DNA of 64,000 bases, taken from positions 930,001 to 994,000 of the forward strand of contig CP176050.1 of the NCBI GenBank assembly GCA_046199005.1, in the 5' to 3' direction. The position numbers and the translations under genes were made by a program. This stretch comes from Ascidiimonas sp046199005 (GTDB lineage: Bacteria > Bacteroidota > Bacteroidia > Flavobacteriales > Flavobacteriaceae). Within the stretch, counting starts at the first letter, position 1. Each line of letters opens with the position of its first letter. This document shows positions 33,967 to 43,994 of the stretch, piece by piece. The notes beneath the pieces were generated by a model that was not told the DNA's origin, made no database searches, and was given only the letters and a program-made list of their open reading frames with translations.

Positions 33967-34218
33967 GAAGAGTAATTTGATTGACTCTTTAAAGGTACTA
34001 TATTTTTTACAAAATGTGGCAAGAAGGATACCGGGCGGAATCTAAGATAGTGACCTTCGCTGGTTTTGTTTTAATTGGGGTTTCGGAACTAATTATAAGT
34101 TTATGAAAATCAATAAATTATAGGATTTGTTTTTTTAAGAAAAATAAAAGTTCGTAAGTTCATTGATCTTAAAGATTTATAAGAGGTATAAATTTTTTGA
34201 ACCATCTGCCTACTTTTT

Positions 34219-35070
34219 TTAATTCAATCGAAACAAGATCGGAATGGAAAAAGGTGTGTCAATCGGTAAGTTTCGGTAGCTTCCTGGCTTCATTTTAGGC
34301 AATAAGCTAATAATTCGCTCTGCTTCTTCAGCAAAAGGAGGATGTCCGGCTTTGGAATATAATTTAGTTAGCTCACCATTTTGATCAATTGTAAAATACA
34401 CCGTTACATTACCTTGGTATCCCTCTGACATCGATTCTTTCGGATATTTGAAATTTTGAATAATATGAGCGTTCAATTTTCTTTTAAAGCATACTTTCAA
34501 AGAATCTCCCTTCAAACTTTCGCAACCCGGAAAAACAGGCGATTCTACCAAATCGCTCCATTCAATCAACCCTGAGACGTTTTTCAACTGCGATCGTTTC
34601 ATTATGGAAATACTGTCGTTGTCTTCTATTCGAAATGTGTAAAGATAAGGGCCCAGCGTTTCCTCCCTACCTTCTTTATTGACAAACAAATTCTGTGACG
34701 CTTGTGAAAGGAAATGTTGTTTTAAATTTTTGGCTATATAGGTGTATGGGCTTTCAACGATCATAAGATTTTGCGCATTTAGAGAATCCTTATTGATTTG
34801 TAACGCAACTACCGTTTGAACATAATTATCAACAGTGTAATGGCGAATACTATCTTGCGGAACCTCTTCTAGCAGGGATAGTACTGACATCTGAATTTCA
34901 CGATGTCTTAAACTGTCTGTTTTTTGGCTTGTTTGTAGATCTGGATTATCATTTTTTTGTGCGTATGTACCAAGGCTATAGGACAATGTGATGATTGCCC
35001 AAATAATAAAACATTCAAATTTCCGATTTACACTATTTTTTTTAGGAGCAGAAGAAAAATCTAAATGCAT
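34219..35070 (-). CDS. TonB C-terminal domain protein
   Basis: 283 residues: a short N-terminus, one membrane helix or signal (CFIIWAIITLSYSLGTYAQ), a periplasmic middle region with no recognised domain (~45-190), and a C-terminal TonB-like domain (IIQNFKYPKESMSEGYQGNVTVYFTIDQNGELT to IPILFRLN). It probably couples to an outer-membrane receptor or acts as a periplasmic binding protein. The start at 35070 is chosen because the upstream frame overlaps thyA. Confidence 0.8.
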   Translation of the reverse strand: MHLDFSSAPKKNSVNRKFECFIIWAIITLSYSLGTYAQKNDNPDLQTSQKTDSLRHREIQMSVLSLLEEVPQDSIRHYTVDNYVQTVVALQINKDSLNAQNLMIVESPYTYIAKNLKQHFLSQASQNLFVNKEGREETLGPYLYTFRIEDNDSISIMKRSQLKNVSGLIEWSDLVESPVFPGCESLKGDSLKVCFKRKLNAHIIQNFKYPKESMSEGYQGNVTVYFTIDQNGELTKLYSKAGHPPFAEEAERIISLLPKMKPGSYRNLPIDTPFSIPILFRLN

Positions 35071-35086
35071 AGAGATAATTTTAAGC

Positions 35087-35911
35087 TTAGACAGCAACTG
35101 CGGCTTTGATATGCGGATGCGGGTCATAGCCCACCAGATCAAAGTCTTCAAACTTGAAATCAAAAATATCTTTTACATCTTTATTCAGATACATTTTGGG
35201 TAAAGGTCTTGGCTCTCTGGACAATTGCAGTTGTACCTGTTCCATATGATTGTTGTAAATATGCGCGTCTCCAAAGGTGTGAATAAATTCTCCCGGTAAA
35301 AGGTCGCAGACTTGTGCAATCATCAATGTAAATAAGGCATACGAAGCAATGTTAAAGGGTACTCCTAGAAAAATATCAGCGCTACGCTGATATAACTGGC
35401 AGGATAGCTTACCGTCTGCTACATAAAACTGAAAAAATGCGTGACAAGGCGGAAGCGCAGCTTTTCCATTTTTTACATTTTCTTCAAATGAAACCGATGT
35501 GTCCGGAAGCACGCTAGGGTTCCATGCACTTACCAGCATGCGTCTGCTATTCGGATTGGTTTTTAATGTAGCGATCAGGTCTGTAATCTGATCGATTTCA
35601 TCATCATTCCAGTTTCTCCATTGGTGTCCGTAAACGGGACCAAGATCGCCATTGGCATCGGCCCATTCGTTCCAGATTCGAACTCCGTTTTCCTGTAAAT
35701 ATTTAACATTCGTATCTCCTTTAAGAAACCAAAGCAGTTCATAAATAATAGATTTCAAATGAAGTTTTTTTGTGGTGACCATAGGGAAGCCTTCGGCGAG
35801 GTCAAATCGCATTTGATATCCAAAAACACTTAAAGTTCCGGTACCCGTACGATCTCCTTTTTGGTGGCCATTCTCTAAAACATGCTTCAGTAAATCGTGA
35901 TACTGCTTCAT
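35087..35911 (-). CDS. thyA: Thymidylate synthase
   Basis: Methylates dUMP to dTMP using methylene-tetrahydrofolate. 274 residues with RTGTGTLSVFG, the catalytic Cys156 in LPPCHAFFQFYV, CQLYQRSADIFLGVPFNIASYA, and the C-terminal DPHPHIKAAVAV. Located 16 bp before the TonB-like gene on the same strand. Confidence 0.96.
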   Translation of the reverse strand: MKQYHDLLKHVLENGHQKGDRTGTGTLSVFGYQMRFDLAEGFPMVTTKKLHLKSIIYELLWFLKGDTNVKYLQENGVRIWNEWADANGDLGPVYGHQWRNWNDDEIDQITDLIATLKTNPNSRRMLVSAWNPSVLPDTSVSFEENVKNGKAALPPCHAFFQFYVADGKLSCQLYQRSADIFLGVPFNIASYALFTLMIAQVCDLLPGEFIHTFGDAHIYNNHMEQVQLQLSREPRPLPKMYLNKDVKDIFDFKFEDFDLVGYDPHPHIKAAVAV

Positions 35912-36008
35912 ATAATCCTAAAATTAGATTGTGGAACTAAAAGTAATTAAAATCGGTAATGAGTTACGTTAAAATGGCTTTCTTTTTATCAAGAGTTTAT
36001 CAACGTAA

Positions 36009-37724
36009 TTAACCAATGATCATTCCTGCAAGGGTAGCCGATAGAAGCGAAGCCAGGGTGCCTCCAATAACCGCTTTGAGTCCGAACTCAGAAAGTGTTT
36101 TCCGTTGCCCTGGTGCTAGTGATCCTATACCTCCTATTTGTATGCCGATAGAGGCAAAATTGGCGAATCCGCAAAGCATATAGGTAGCCATGATCACAGA
36201 TTTGTTGTAAGTTAAAGTAAGACCTTTGGTAGTATCTTTTAATTCAGCCAACTGAATATATCCAATGAATTCACTCGCGGCCAATTTTATTCCGAGTAAT
36301 TGACCCATTAGCGCCATATCTTCCTTCGCAACACCAATTAACCACATAAGCGGAGCAAAAACGTATCCTAGAATAAGTTCAATAGACAAGTTTTTGTAAG
36401 GTGTGTTTTCTGAGATTACATTATTAAGCGAGGTCACATCACCGACCCAACCCAATATTCCGTTAAGCATAGCAATAAATGCTACAAAAACGAGCAGCAT
36501 AGCACCTACATTCACAGCCAGGCGGAGACCTTCGGTTGTACCATTTGCAATGGCGTCTAGTATATTAGATCCGATTTTATCCTGAGATACCGTAACATCT
36601 GTATTGATTGCTTCTGTTTGTGGATATAGCATTTTAGAAACTACAATTGCCCCCGGAGCGGCCATGACAGATGCGGCTAAAAGGTGCTTTGCAAATTCAA
36701 GTCTCAATTGTGGATCATTTCCTCCGAGAAATCCAATATAAGCGGCAAGAACTGCCCCTGCAACGGTTGCCATGCCACCCACCATAACTAAAAGGATCTC
36801 AGATCGATTCATTTTTTCCAGGTAGGCTTTAATAAGTAGAGGAGCTTCCGTTTGCCCAAGAAATATATTCCCCGCAACGCTTAAGCTTTCCGCTCCAGAA
36901 ATCTTTAGAACTTTAGTAAGTAACCATGCCATGGCTTTAACCGCTTTCTGAATAATACCCAGGTAAAACAAAAGTGAAGTTAAGGCTGAGAAAAAGATAA
37001 TAGTTGGTAGTACCTGAAAAGCAAATATAAAACCAAAAGTATCCATATCTACTACAAGCCCTTCAAATAAGAATTTACTTCCCGCTCTGGTAAAATCGAG
37101 AATACTCACGAATAACTGACCTACAGCTTCGAAAGCCTTTTGAATTATGGGTACTTTTAATACACCAATGGCGATTAATAATTGAAAAGTTATTCCGATA
37201 CCCACCGTTTTCCAATTTATAGCGCGGCGATTACTGCTAAACAGAAATGCGATCACAAGCAGCGAAAACATACCTAAAATACCGCGAAGTATACCGCTGG
37301 TAGAAAAACCAGCACTTGGGATCGTAGTTATCTGTAGCGTATCACTCTTAGCTTCAGTAGGAGTTCCATTCATATTCTGTGCTGAGAACGAATATCTGAT
37401 ATCATTTTCTTTGAATACAAGAGTTGAATCTGTGGCTTCTTCGATCTTATAAAAACGAACCGTGTCTTTGGGTTGCTGGTAATAGAAAATGAGTTGTTTG
37501 TTCTGATAAATGTAATTTCCCGATGCTTGCAAGCTATCTTTGGCGGCAAGTTGATAATAAAAACTGCCTTCTTTTAATTCGAGATAATCCTTTGAAGAAA
37601 CAGAGAGAACTGAAGTCTCATTTTGAGTGATTTTTTCAAAAGACCATTTCTTCTCAATGTTCTGAGAATAGAGATTGAATACACACAAAAAAATAAAGAG
37701 TACGAGTAAAAAATGTTTTTTCAT
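36009..37724 (-). CDS. NupC-type nucleoside transporter with N-terminal periplasmic domain
   Basis: 571 residues. The C-terminal ~400 are a concentrative nucleoside transporter: RAGSKFLFEG, FAFQVLPTIIFFSAL, GNIFLGQTEAPLLI, ASVMAAPGAIVVSKML, GYVFAPLMWLIGV and CGFANFASIGIQIGG. The first ~150 form a signal peptide (KHFLLVLFIFLCVFNLYS) and a small beta-rich lipocalin-like region (SFYYQLAAKDSLQASGNYIY). The fusion is unusual for the family. The start at 37724 gives the signal peptide directly; a longer frame would overlap the upstream gene's stop. Confidence 0.88.
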   Translation of the reverse strand: MKKHFLLVLFIFLCVFNLYSQNIEKKWSFEKITQNETSVLSVSSKDYLELKEGSFYYQLAAKDSLQASGNYIYQNKQLIFYYQQPKDTVRFYKIEEATDSTLVFKENDIRYSFSAQNMNGTPTEAKSDTLQITTIPSAGFSTSGILRGILGMFSLLVIAFLFSSNRRAINWKTVGIGITFQLLIAIGVLKVPIIQKAFEAVGQLFVSILDFTRAGSKFLFEGLVVDMDTFGFIFAFQVLPTIIFFSALTSLLFYLGIIQKAVKAMAWLLTKVLKISGAESLSVAGNIFLGQTEAPLLIKAYLEKMNRSEILLVMVGGMATVAGAVLAAYIGFLGGNDPQLRLEFAKHLLAASVMAAPGAIVVSKMLYPQTEAINTDVTVSQDKIGSNILDAIANGTTEGLRLAVNVGAMLLVFVAFIAMLNGILGWVGDVTSLNNVISENTPYKNLSIELILGYVFAPLMWLIGVAKEDMALMGQLLGIKLAASEFIGYIQLAELKDTTKGLTLTYNKSVIMATYMLCGFANFASIGIQIGGIGSLAPGQRKTLSEFGLKAVIGGTLASLLSATLAGMIIG

Positions 37725-37734
37725 AAATGGAAAA

Positions 37735-38367
37735 CTACTTTTTATCTCTTTTTGAAATCTCGTCCCGAATTTTTGCTGCTTTCTCGTAATCTTCATTATT
37801 TACAGCAGCATCTAGCAATGAATGCAATTCCTGAAGAGTATGCGACTTATAGCTTTCATCTGTACTTGGTGTACTTTCTTTTCCTCCGCCAGACAGTACT
37901 TCATCTACAAGAATACTTTCATTTTTTTCATCTTCTTCGTCTTCTTTCTGTGTAAACTTCAGATAGATTCCGGCTTTGTCTAAGATGGTTTTATAAGTGA
38001 AGATCGGTGCATTAAAGCGAAGTGCCAATGCAATAGCGTCAGACGTTCTGGCATCGATTATTTCCTCAATTTTATCACGTTCACAAATAATACTGGAATA
38101 GAATACACCATCCACCAACTTATGTATGATCACTTGTTTTACCACTACATCAAAACGATCTGCAAAGTTTTTAAATAAGTCGTGAGTAAGTGGTCTTGGG
38201 GGTTTTATTTCCTTTTCAAGTGCGATGGCGATTGATTGTGCCTCAAATGCTCCTATTACAATGGGTAATTTTCGTTCACCATCAACTTCATTTAATATAA
38301 GTGCATACGCGCCATTTTGTGTTTGGCTGTATGAGATACCTTTAATATTTAATCGAACTAGACTCAT
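37735..38367 (-). CDS. Bifunctional nuclease-family protein with UvrB/C motif
   Basis: 210 residues: an N-terminal DUF151/BFN domain (SYSQTQNGAYALILNEVDGERKLPIVIGAFEAQSIA, DARTSDAIALALRFNAPIF) and, after an acidic linker, a C-terminal UVR helix-pair (LHSLLDAAVNNEDYEKAAKIRDEI). Plant members have DNase and RNase activity; the bacterial role is not known. 10 bp upstream of the nucleoside transporter, which may link it to nucleotide salvage (inference). Confidence 0.85.
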   Translation of the reverse strand: MSLVRLNIKGISYSQTQNGAYALILNEVDGERKLPIVIGAFEAQSIAIALEKEIKPPRPLTHDLFKNFADRFDVVVKQVIIHKLVDGVFYSSIICERDKIEEIIDARTSDAIALALRFNAPIFTYKTILDKAGIYLKFTQKEDEEDEKNESILVDEVLSGGGKESTPSTDESYKSHTLQELHSLLDAAVNNEDYEKAAKIRDEISKRDKK

Positions 38368-38380
38368 TATCCATTTTAAA

Positions 38381-38430
38381 AGTAAAAGGGCTGCCTGAAT
38401 TAAGGTTTTCTACTTTATTCAGGCAGCCCT
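38381..38430 (-). terminator. Terminator of the etf operon
   Basis: AGGGCTGCCTGAAT (38387-38400) and ATTCAGGCAGCCCT (38417-38430) form a 14-bp perfect stem. It lies directly downstream of etfA on the minus strand and is followed there by TTTTACTTTT. Confidence 0.88.
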
Positions 38431-38453
38431 AATCGGGCACAATTTAGCAAAAA

Positions 38454-39422
38454 TTATGCGTTTTGGGCTTTAAATTCTTTTAATTTTTCGGTGAGCTTAG
38501 GCACTACTTCAAAGGCATCTCCAACAATACCATAATCGGCTGCCTTAAAGAAAGGAGCTTCAGGATCTGTATTAATAACAACTTTCACTTTAGACGAATT
38601 AATACCTGCCAGATGTTGAATCGCACCGCTAATTCCTATTGCAATATATAAATTAGATGCTACTGGCTTTCCTGTTTGACCTACATGTTCACTGTGTGGT
38701 CTCCATCCAAGATCAGATACTGGCTTAGAACAAGCAGTAGCTGCACCGAGTACTTCTGCCAGATTTTCAATAAGAGACCAATTTTCCGGTCCTTTTAACC
38801 CCCGACCACCAGAAACAACCACTTCGGCATCTGCGATGGTAACTTTATCTGAAGCCTTGTCTACAGACATGGTCTTAACAGAGAAAAGTGTGTCTTCAAG
38901 CGTGGGCTCAAATGTTTCTTCTGTAGCAGCACCTTGCGTTTCTTTAATTCCTACAGAATTTTTGGACAACCCTATAAGTTTACTGTCAGTATCTATTTGG
39001 GTAAGACTAAAAGCTTTGTTAGTGAAAGCAGTACGTTTTACAGTGAAAGGGCTAAGGCTCTCCGGAAGTGCTACTACGTTTGGCACATATCCTGCGTTTA
39101 AATGCACAGCTAATATAGGTGCGAGAAATTTGCTGTTAGCACTTGAACTTACTACCAATGCCTTCGCATCTTCTTTTTTTGCTGCTTGCGCAAGTACCGA
39201 AGCGTATGCTTTAGCGTTAAAATCATTCAACTTATCACTGTTAACAGTTAGTACTTTATCGACACCATAGTTTTTAAGTTCCGAAGTACTTTCTGCATTA
39301 ATAGCAACAGCAGTTACTGTGGTTTGCATTTGAGACGCAAGGTCTTTTGCATACGATGCAAGCTCAAAAGCTATTTTTTTTAATTTTCCGTTTTCAGATT
39401 CGGTATATATAAGAACAGACAT
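38454..39422 (-). CDS. etfA: Electron transfer flavoprotein alpha subunit
   Basis: Carries FAD and passes electrons from acyl-CoA dehydrogenases to the quinone pool. 322 residues: MSVLIYTESENGKLKK start, the VVSGGRGLKGPENW FAD-domain motif near residue 208, GWRPHSEHVGQTGKPVASNLYIAIGISGAIQH, and VVINTDPEAPFFKAADYGIVGD. Follows etfB by 35 bp. Confidence 0.95.
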   Translation of the reverse strand: MSVLIYTESENGKLKKIAFELASYAKDLASQMQTTVTAVAINAESTSELKNYGVDKVLTVNSDKLNDFNAKAYASVLAQAAKKEDAKALVVSSSANSKFLAPILAVHLNAGYVPNVVALPESLSPFTVKRTAFTNKAFSLTQIDTDSKLIGLSKNSVGIKETQGAATEETFEPTLEDTLFSVKTMSVDKASDKVTIADAEVVVSGGRGLKGPENWSLIENLAEVLGAATACSKPVSDLGWRPHSEHVGQTGKPVASNLYIAIGISGAIQHLAGINSSKVKVVINTDPEAPFFKAADYGIVGDAFEVVPKLTEKLKEFKAQNA

Positions 39423-39457
39423 AGTTCGAGATTTTTTGAAAAAACGTTAATACTGGT

Positions 39458-40204
39458 TTAAATTACTTTGGCTTCGTTATGCAGTAGATCTACGAGCTCA
39501 TCGATATTGTCTGCCGAAACTAGTTTTACTGCTCCTTTTGGTGCCGGCTTTTCAAATTTTACACTTTGCGTTTGTACACTTGCATCTTCTGCTTCTACAA
39601 CATTCAGAGGTTTTTTTCGTGCCATCATGATCCCTCTCATGTTGGGGATTCTAAGATCACTTTCTTCAACCAATCCTTTTTGGCCTCCAATGATCAGGGG
39701 TAATTGCGTAGAGACAGTTTCCTTACCTCCGTCTATTTCCCTGACAGCAGTTGCACTGTTTCCATCAACTTCCAGACTGATACAGGTATTCACGAAGTTT
39801 GCATCAATAAGTGTAGCTAACATTCCAGGAACCATTCCGCCATTGTAATCAATAGATTCTCTACCTGCGATAATAAGATCATAACTACCATCTTTAGCTA
39901 CTTTGGCCAATTGCTTGGCTACAAAAAAACCATCGGTAGCATCTGCGTTCACACGTATAGCATCGTCTGCTCCTATAGCCAGAGCCTTACGCAATGTAGG
40001 TTCGGTTTCAGGACCTCCCACATTAACTACACTTACAGAAGCACCTTGCTTTTCTTTAAACCACATGGCACGGGTAAGTCCAAATTCATCATTTGGATTG
40101 ATAACATATTGAACTCCATTTGTGTCAAACCTGGTATCTCCATCTGTGAAGTTTATCTTAGATGTAGTATCTGGAACATGACTTATACAAACTAATATTT
40201 TCAT
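39458..40204 (-). CDS. etfB: Electron transfer flavoprotein beta subunit
   Basis: Partner of EtfA. 248 residues: KILVCISHVPDTTSKI, VINPNDEFGLTRAM, DLIIAGRESIDYNGGMVPGMLA, and the conserved LRIPNMRGIMMARKKPL loop that contacts dehydrogenases. First gene of the etf operon. A TATATTTG -7-like box lies at 40261-40268 on the minus strand, 57 bp before the start. Confidence 0.95.
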   Translation of the reverse strand: MKILVCISHVPDTTSKINFTDGDTRFDTNGVQYVINPNDEFGLTRAMWFKEKQGASVSVVNVGGPETEPTLRKALAIGADDAIRVNADATDGFFVAKQLAKVAKDGSYDLIIAGRESIDYNGGMVPGMLATLIDANFVNTCISLEVDGNSATAVREIDGGKETVSTQLPLIIGGQKGLVEESDLRIPNMRGIMMARKKPLNVVEAEDASVQTQSVKFEKPAPKGAVKLVSADNIDELVDLLHNEAKVI

Positions 40205-40374
40205 GGTTATAGCGAATTTTTGAATTTAAAATATCGAGCACGAAGATACTGATATTTTATCAAATATACTATGCATGCATAATAAATTTTATTAAAATTC
40301 CACCAGAATAGTATTTCAAATATTACTATTTTTGCTTTTCTATTTTTAATTGTGAAGATTCAAATAAAAAATAC

Positions 40375-41352
40375 ATGAAAACGATACAATTCAGAGAAGC
40401 AGTCGCTGAAGCAATGAGTGAAGAAATGCGTCGGGACGAGTCTATTTATTTAATGGGCGAGGAAGTAGCTGAATATAATGGTGCTTACAAAGCTTCAAAA
40501 GGCATGCTGGATGAATTTGGACCTGAAAGAGTGATTGACACTCCGATTTCAGAACTAGGTTTTGCAGGTATTGGAGTTGGTTCTGCGATGAATGGAAACC
40601 GTCCTATCATCGAATTTATGACCTTTAACTTTGCACTTGTAGGTATTGATCAGATCATAAATAACGCTGCAAAGATGCGTCAAATGAGTGGGGGTCAATT
40701 TAATATACCTATTGTATTCAGAGGTCCTACTGCATCCGCTGGTCAATTAGCAGCAACACATTCTCAGGCATTTGAAAGCTGGTATGCGAATTGTCCGGGT
40801 CTTAAGGTAGTGGTTCCTTCCAATCCTAACGATGCCAAGGGTCTCCTAAAGAGTGCCATTCGTGATGATGATCCGGTAATTTTTATGGAATCTGAACAAA
40901 TGTATGGTGATAAAGGAGAAGTGCCAGAAGGCGAATTCACCATCCCGTTAGGAGTAGCAGAGATCAAAAGAGAAGGAAAAGATGTAACCATCGTTTCTTT
41001 TGGCAAAATAATCAAAGAAGCTTATCAAGCGGCAGATGAACTGGAAAAGGAGGGAATAAGCTGCGAAATTATCGATCTTAGAACCGTACGTCCTATGGAT
41101 CATGATACCATACTAAAATCGGTTAAAAAAACGAACAGGCTGGTTATTTTAGAAGAAGCCTGGCCTTTTGGAAATGTTGCTACTGAGATTACCTATCAGG
41201 TTCAATCACAGGCCTTCGATTATCTTGATGCACCTATCATAAAAATCAATACAGCAGACACGCCTGCTCCGTACTCTCCTGCACTACTGGAAGAATGGCT
41301 ACCAAATTCACAAGATGTAGTTAAGGCGGTAAAAAAAGTATTATACAAATAA
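40375..41352 (+). CDS. pdhB: Pyruvate dehydrogenase E1 component, beta subunit
   Basis: Beta subunit of the thiamine-dependent E1 that decarboxylates pyruvate. 325 residues with MKTIQFREAVAEAMSEEM, DESIYLMGEEVAEYNGAYK, RVIDTPISELGFAGIGVG, NAAKMRQMSGGQ, and RTVRPMDHDTILKSVKKT. Members of this family also serve branched-chain 2-oxoacids. The alpha subunit and E2 are not in this window. A TATTTTTG box is at 40327-40334. Ends in a terminator. Confidence 0.93.
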   Translation: MKTIQFREAVAEAMSEEMRRDESIYLMGEEVAEYNGAYKASKGMLDEFGPERVIDTPISELGFAGIGVGSAMNGNRPIIEFMTFNFALVGIDQIINNAAKMRQMSGGQFNIPIVFRGPTASAGQLAATHSQAFESWYANCPGLKVVVPSNPNDAKGLLKSAIRDDDPVIFMESEQMYGDKGEVPEGEFTIPLGVAEIKREGKDVTIVSFGKIIKEAYQAADELEKEGISCEIIDLRTVRPMDHDTILKSVKKTNRLVILEEAWPFGNVATEITYQVQSQAFDYLDAPIIKINTADTPAPYSPALLEEWLPNSQDVVKAVKKVLYK

Positions 41353-41376
41353 TAAACAAAATATAACGTTATAAAG

Positions 41377-41412
41377 ACTTCACTGGCACGTTTGTTGGTG
41401 AAGTTTTTTTTT
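41377..41412 (+). terminator. Terminator after pdhB
   Basis: ACTTCAC (41377-41383) and GTGAAGT (41398-41404), then Ts to 41412. Confidence 0.8.
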
Positions 41413-41422
41413 ACTTTTTAAT

Positions 41423-43918
41423 ATGAAGAAGGTTTTAGGGGTCATTTTTGTTTTGTTTATATCGGCAGCTTCCTACGCTCAAACAAAAGTTAGTGGTATT
41501 GTGATTGATGAAAATGGTGATCCGGTGCCTTTTGCAAATGTTCTTTTTAAGGATTCATCAGAAGGAACAATCTCTAATGACAATGGAAGATTCTATATGG
41601 AATCTGACAATTCGTACAGCACTTTGATCATTTCATTCGTGGGTTATGCCACTCAGGAAATAGAACTTACTAAAAATGTCACGTATGACATGAAGATCGT
41701 GCTTGCTGAAGGAGAACAATTAGATGAGGTGGTGGTCTATTCGGGAAAGATCTCAAAGAAAAACAATCCGGCGATCGATCTGCTTCGTAAGATTTGGGCA
41801 AGAAAAAGGGTCAACGGACTCAAAATGATGGATCAATATGCTTATGACAAATATGAAAAAGTTGAATTTGATCTTAATACGATTGATAGTGCAATGATCA
41901 AAAGCAAACTGTTCAAAGGCCTGGAATTTGTTTTTGATGAAGTAGATACCTCACGTGTTACCGGTAAAACCTACCTACCTGTTTTTATAAATGAAGCCTT
42001 TTATAAGGTTTGGGGGGATAACAAGCTTAACAAAGAAAAGGAAGATTTAATCGGAAATAAAAATTCAGGGTTTAGCAATAATCAAAGCATTATTGCCTTT
42101 GTCCAGGATTTATATGCAGATTATGATATATATAACAACTATTTAAAATTCTTCGATAAGAGTTTTACGAGTCCGTTATCCCGTACCGGTATCGATGTGT
42201 ATAATTACATTTTGGCCGATACTGCGATTATTGATGATAAACAGTGTTTTAACGTTATTTTCTATCCCAGAAGACCGAATGAACTAACATTTAAAGGTGA
42301 TTTTTGGGTGAACGACAGTACGTATGCGATTAAAAAAATACGCATGGCTGTTACTAAAAGCGCAAATATTAATTGGGTAAAAGAGATCTACATTGAGCAA
42401 GAGTTTGACGTGGTAAATGATTCTGTTTTTCTTCTCAAGAGAGATTATATGTTGAGCGACTTTGCACTGAGAAAAAAAGAAGAAGCCAAAGGGATTTATG
42501 GTAAAAGAACCACGGTTTATGACAATTACGTTTTTAACAAAGAGAAACCATCCTCTTTTTACGACAAAAAAGTAGACCCTTATAATGATAAGGTCTATGA
42601 CAGAGACGATGCTTTTTGGGAAACCAACCGTCTGGAAAAGCTTAATAAAGATGAAAAAAGTGTTTACAAGCTTATTGATACCTTAAAGAATGTGCCTAAA
42701 TTCAAAAGGCTTTTCAATATTGGTACAGTATTGGCTTCCGGTTACTGGGAGATCGATAAATGGAATTTAGATTACGGTCCGGTATTTTCTACTTTCGGAG
42801 CAAACGTAGTTGAAGGCGTAAGATTGCGGGTCGGAGGACGAACTTATTTCGGTCAGAATGACCTGTGGCGTCTGGAAGGGTATACTGCTTATGGTTTTAA
42901 AGATCAGAAGTTCAAGTATGGAATTTCTGGTAAATGGCTGTTGGATCGTAAAAACAGAATCATCATCTCGGCCGGAAACCGAAGAGATGTAGAGCAAATT
43001 GGGGTTAGCCTTACAGCAACAACAGATGTCTTGGGCAGGAGTTTTGCTTCGTCTGCTATTTTCACCGCAGGGGTGAACAATACCTTGACCAATATTAATC
43101 TTACCACGGCTGCAATAGAATTTGAACCTTTTAACAATATTATATTCAAAACAGGAGGGGCTTATCGTACCCTTCGTTCGGCCATACCTGAGGAGTTTAG
43201 TTTGGATTATATAGACCCCGAAGCTCCTGATGGGATTTCTTCTCAGGTGAAGCAATTTGAAATGAACGCTTCTTTAGAGATCACTCCTAAAAGACGAACC
43301 ATAGGGTACGGAGTGGAGAGAAGGGATGTGAATGATGATTATTCCAGATTATTTTTAAATTATACGTTTGGAATGAGAGGGATACTAGAGAGTGATTTTG
43401 AGTACCAGAAGATTCAGTTGTTTTATCGCAAACCAACACAGATCGGAGGCTTCGGAAGGTTACTTACCACAGTTGAAGCTGGCAAGACCTTTGGAGAGGT
43501 GCCTCTTAGCTTATTAAGTGTGATTCCCGGAAATCAAACCTATTTCTCTATCTTTAATACCTTTCCTAACCTGGATTTCTATGAATTCGTTACCGACACC
43601 TATACATCGGTTCATTTAGAGCATAATTTTGGGGGCAGAATATTTTCGAGAATTCCCGGAATTCGTGATCTCAATTTACGAGAAATCGTAGGGATAAGGG
43701 GTGTATGGGGAGAACTTTCTAACGAAAATATTGCACTAAATGCACCATCAAATATTACGTTACGTGCGCCAAACGATAAAATATACTGGGAATATTCTGT
43801 AGGAGTAGGTAATATTTTTAAAGTATTCAGGATCGACTTCAATTTCAGGGGCAATTACCTGAATCTCCCAGATGCCAGGCGTTTTAGTGTTACCGGAGCC
43901 TTCGGATTCTTTTTTTAA
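41423..43918 (+). CDS. DUF5686 outer-membrane protein with carboxypeptidase-like regulatory domain
   Basis: 831 residues: signal peptide (VLGVIFVLFISAASYAQ), a CarboxypepD_reg-like domain (VSGIVIDENGDPVPFANVLF to FVGYATQEIEL, residues 22-95), then the DUF5686 region ending in a long beta-barrel with outer-membrane style C-terminus (VTGAFGFFF). Such proteins are Bacteroidetes-specific and resemble TonB-dependent receptors without the plug. Transported ligand unknown. It directly follows the pdhB terminator. Confidence 0.85.
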   Translation: MKKVLGVIFVLFISAASYAQTKVSGIVIDENGDPVPFANVLFKDSSEGTISNDNGRFYMESDNSYSTLIISFVGYATQEIELTKNVTYDMKIVLAEGEQLDEVVVYSGKISKKNNPAIDLLRKIWARKRVNGLKMMDQYAYDKYEKVEFDLNTIDSAMIKSKLFKGLEFVFDEVDTSRVTGKTYLPVFINEAFYKVWGDNKLNKEKEDLIGNKNSGFSNNQSIIAFVQDLYADYDIYNNYLKFFDKSFTSPLSRTGIDVYNYILADTAIIDDKQCFNVIFYPRRPNELTFKGDFWVNDSTYAIKKIRMAVTKSANINWVKEIYIEQEFDVVNDSVFLLKRDYMLSDFALRKKEEAKGIYGKRTTVYDNYVFNKEKPSSFYDKKVDPYNDKVYDRDDAFWETNRLEKLNKDEKSVYKLIDTLKNVPKFKRLFNIGTVLASGYWEIDKWNLDYGPVFSTFGANVVEGVRLRVGGRTYFGQNDLWRLEGYTAYGFKDQKFKYGISGKWLLDRKNRIIISAGNRRDVEQIGVSLTATTDVLGRSFASSAIFTAGVNNTLTNINLTTAAIEFEPFNNIIFKTGGAYRTLRSAIPEEFSLDYIDPEAPDGISSQVKQFEMNASLEITPKRRTIGYGVERRDVNDDYSRLFLNYTFGMRGILESDFEYQKIQLFYRKPTQIGGFGRLLTTVEAGKTFGEVPLSLLSVIPGNQTYFSIFNTFPNLDFYEFVTDTYTSVHLEHNFGGRIFSRIPGIRDLNLREIVGIRGVWGELSNENIALNAPSNITLRAPNDKIYWEYSVGVGNIFKVFRIDFNFRGNYLNLPDARRFSVTGAFGFFF

Positions 43919-43936
43919 CAAAACCTTTGTATACCT

Positions 43937-43966
43937 TTTGTTTATATCATTCTTTTTATACTTTTG
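43937..43966 (+). promoter_or_regulatory. Bacteroidetes-type promoter of hppA
   Basis: TTTG (43937-43940), 18-base spacer, TACTTTTG (43959-43966), 28 bases before the hppA start codon. Confidence 0.6.
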
Positions 43967-43994
43967 CACCGCTAAATTATAGACTATAGAAAGA

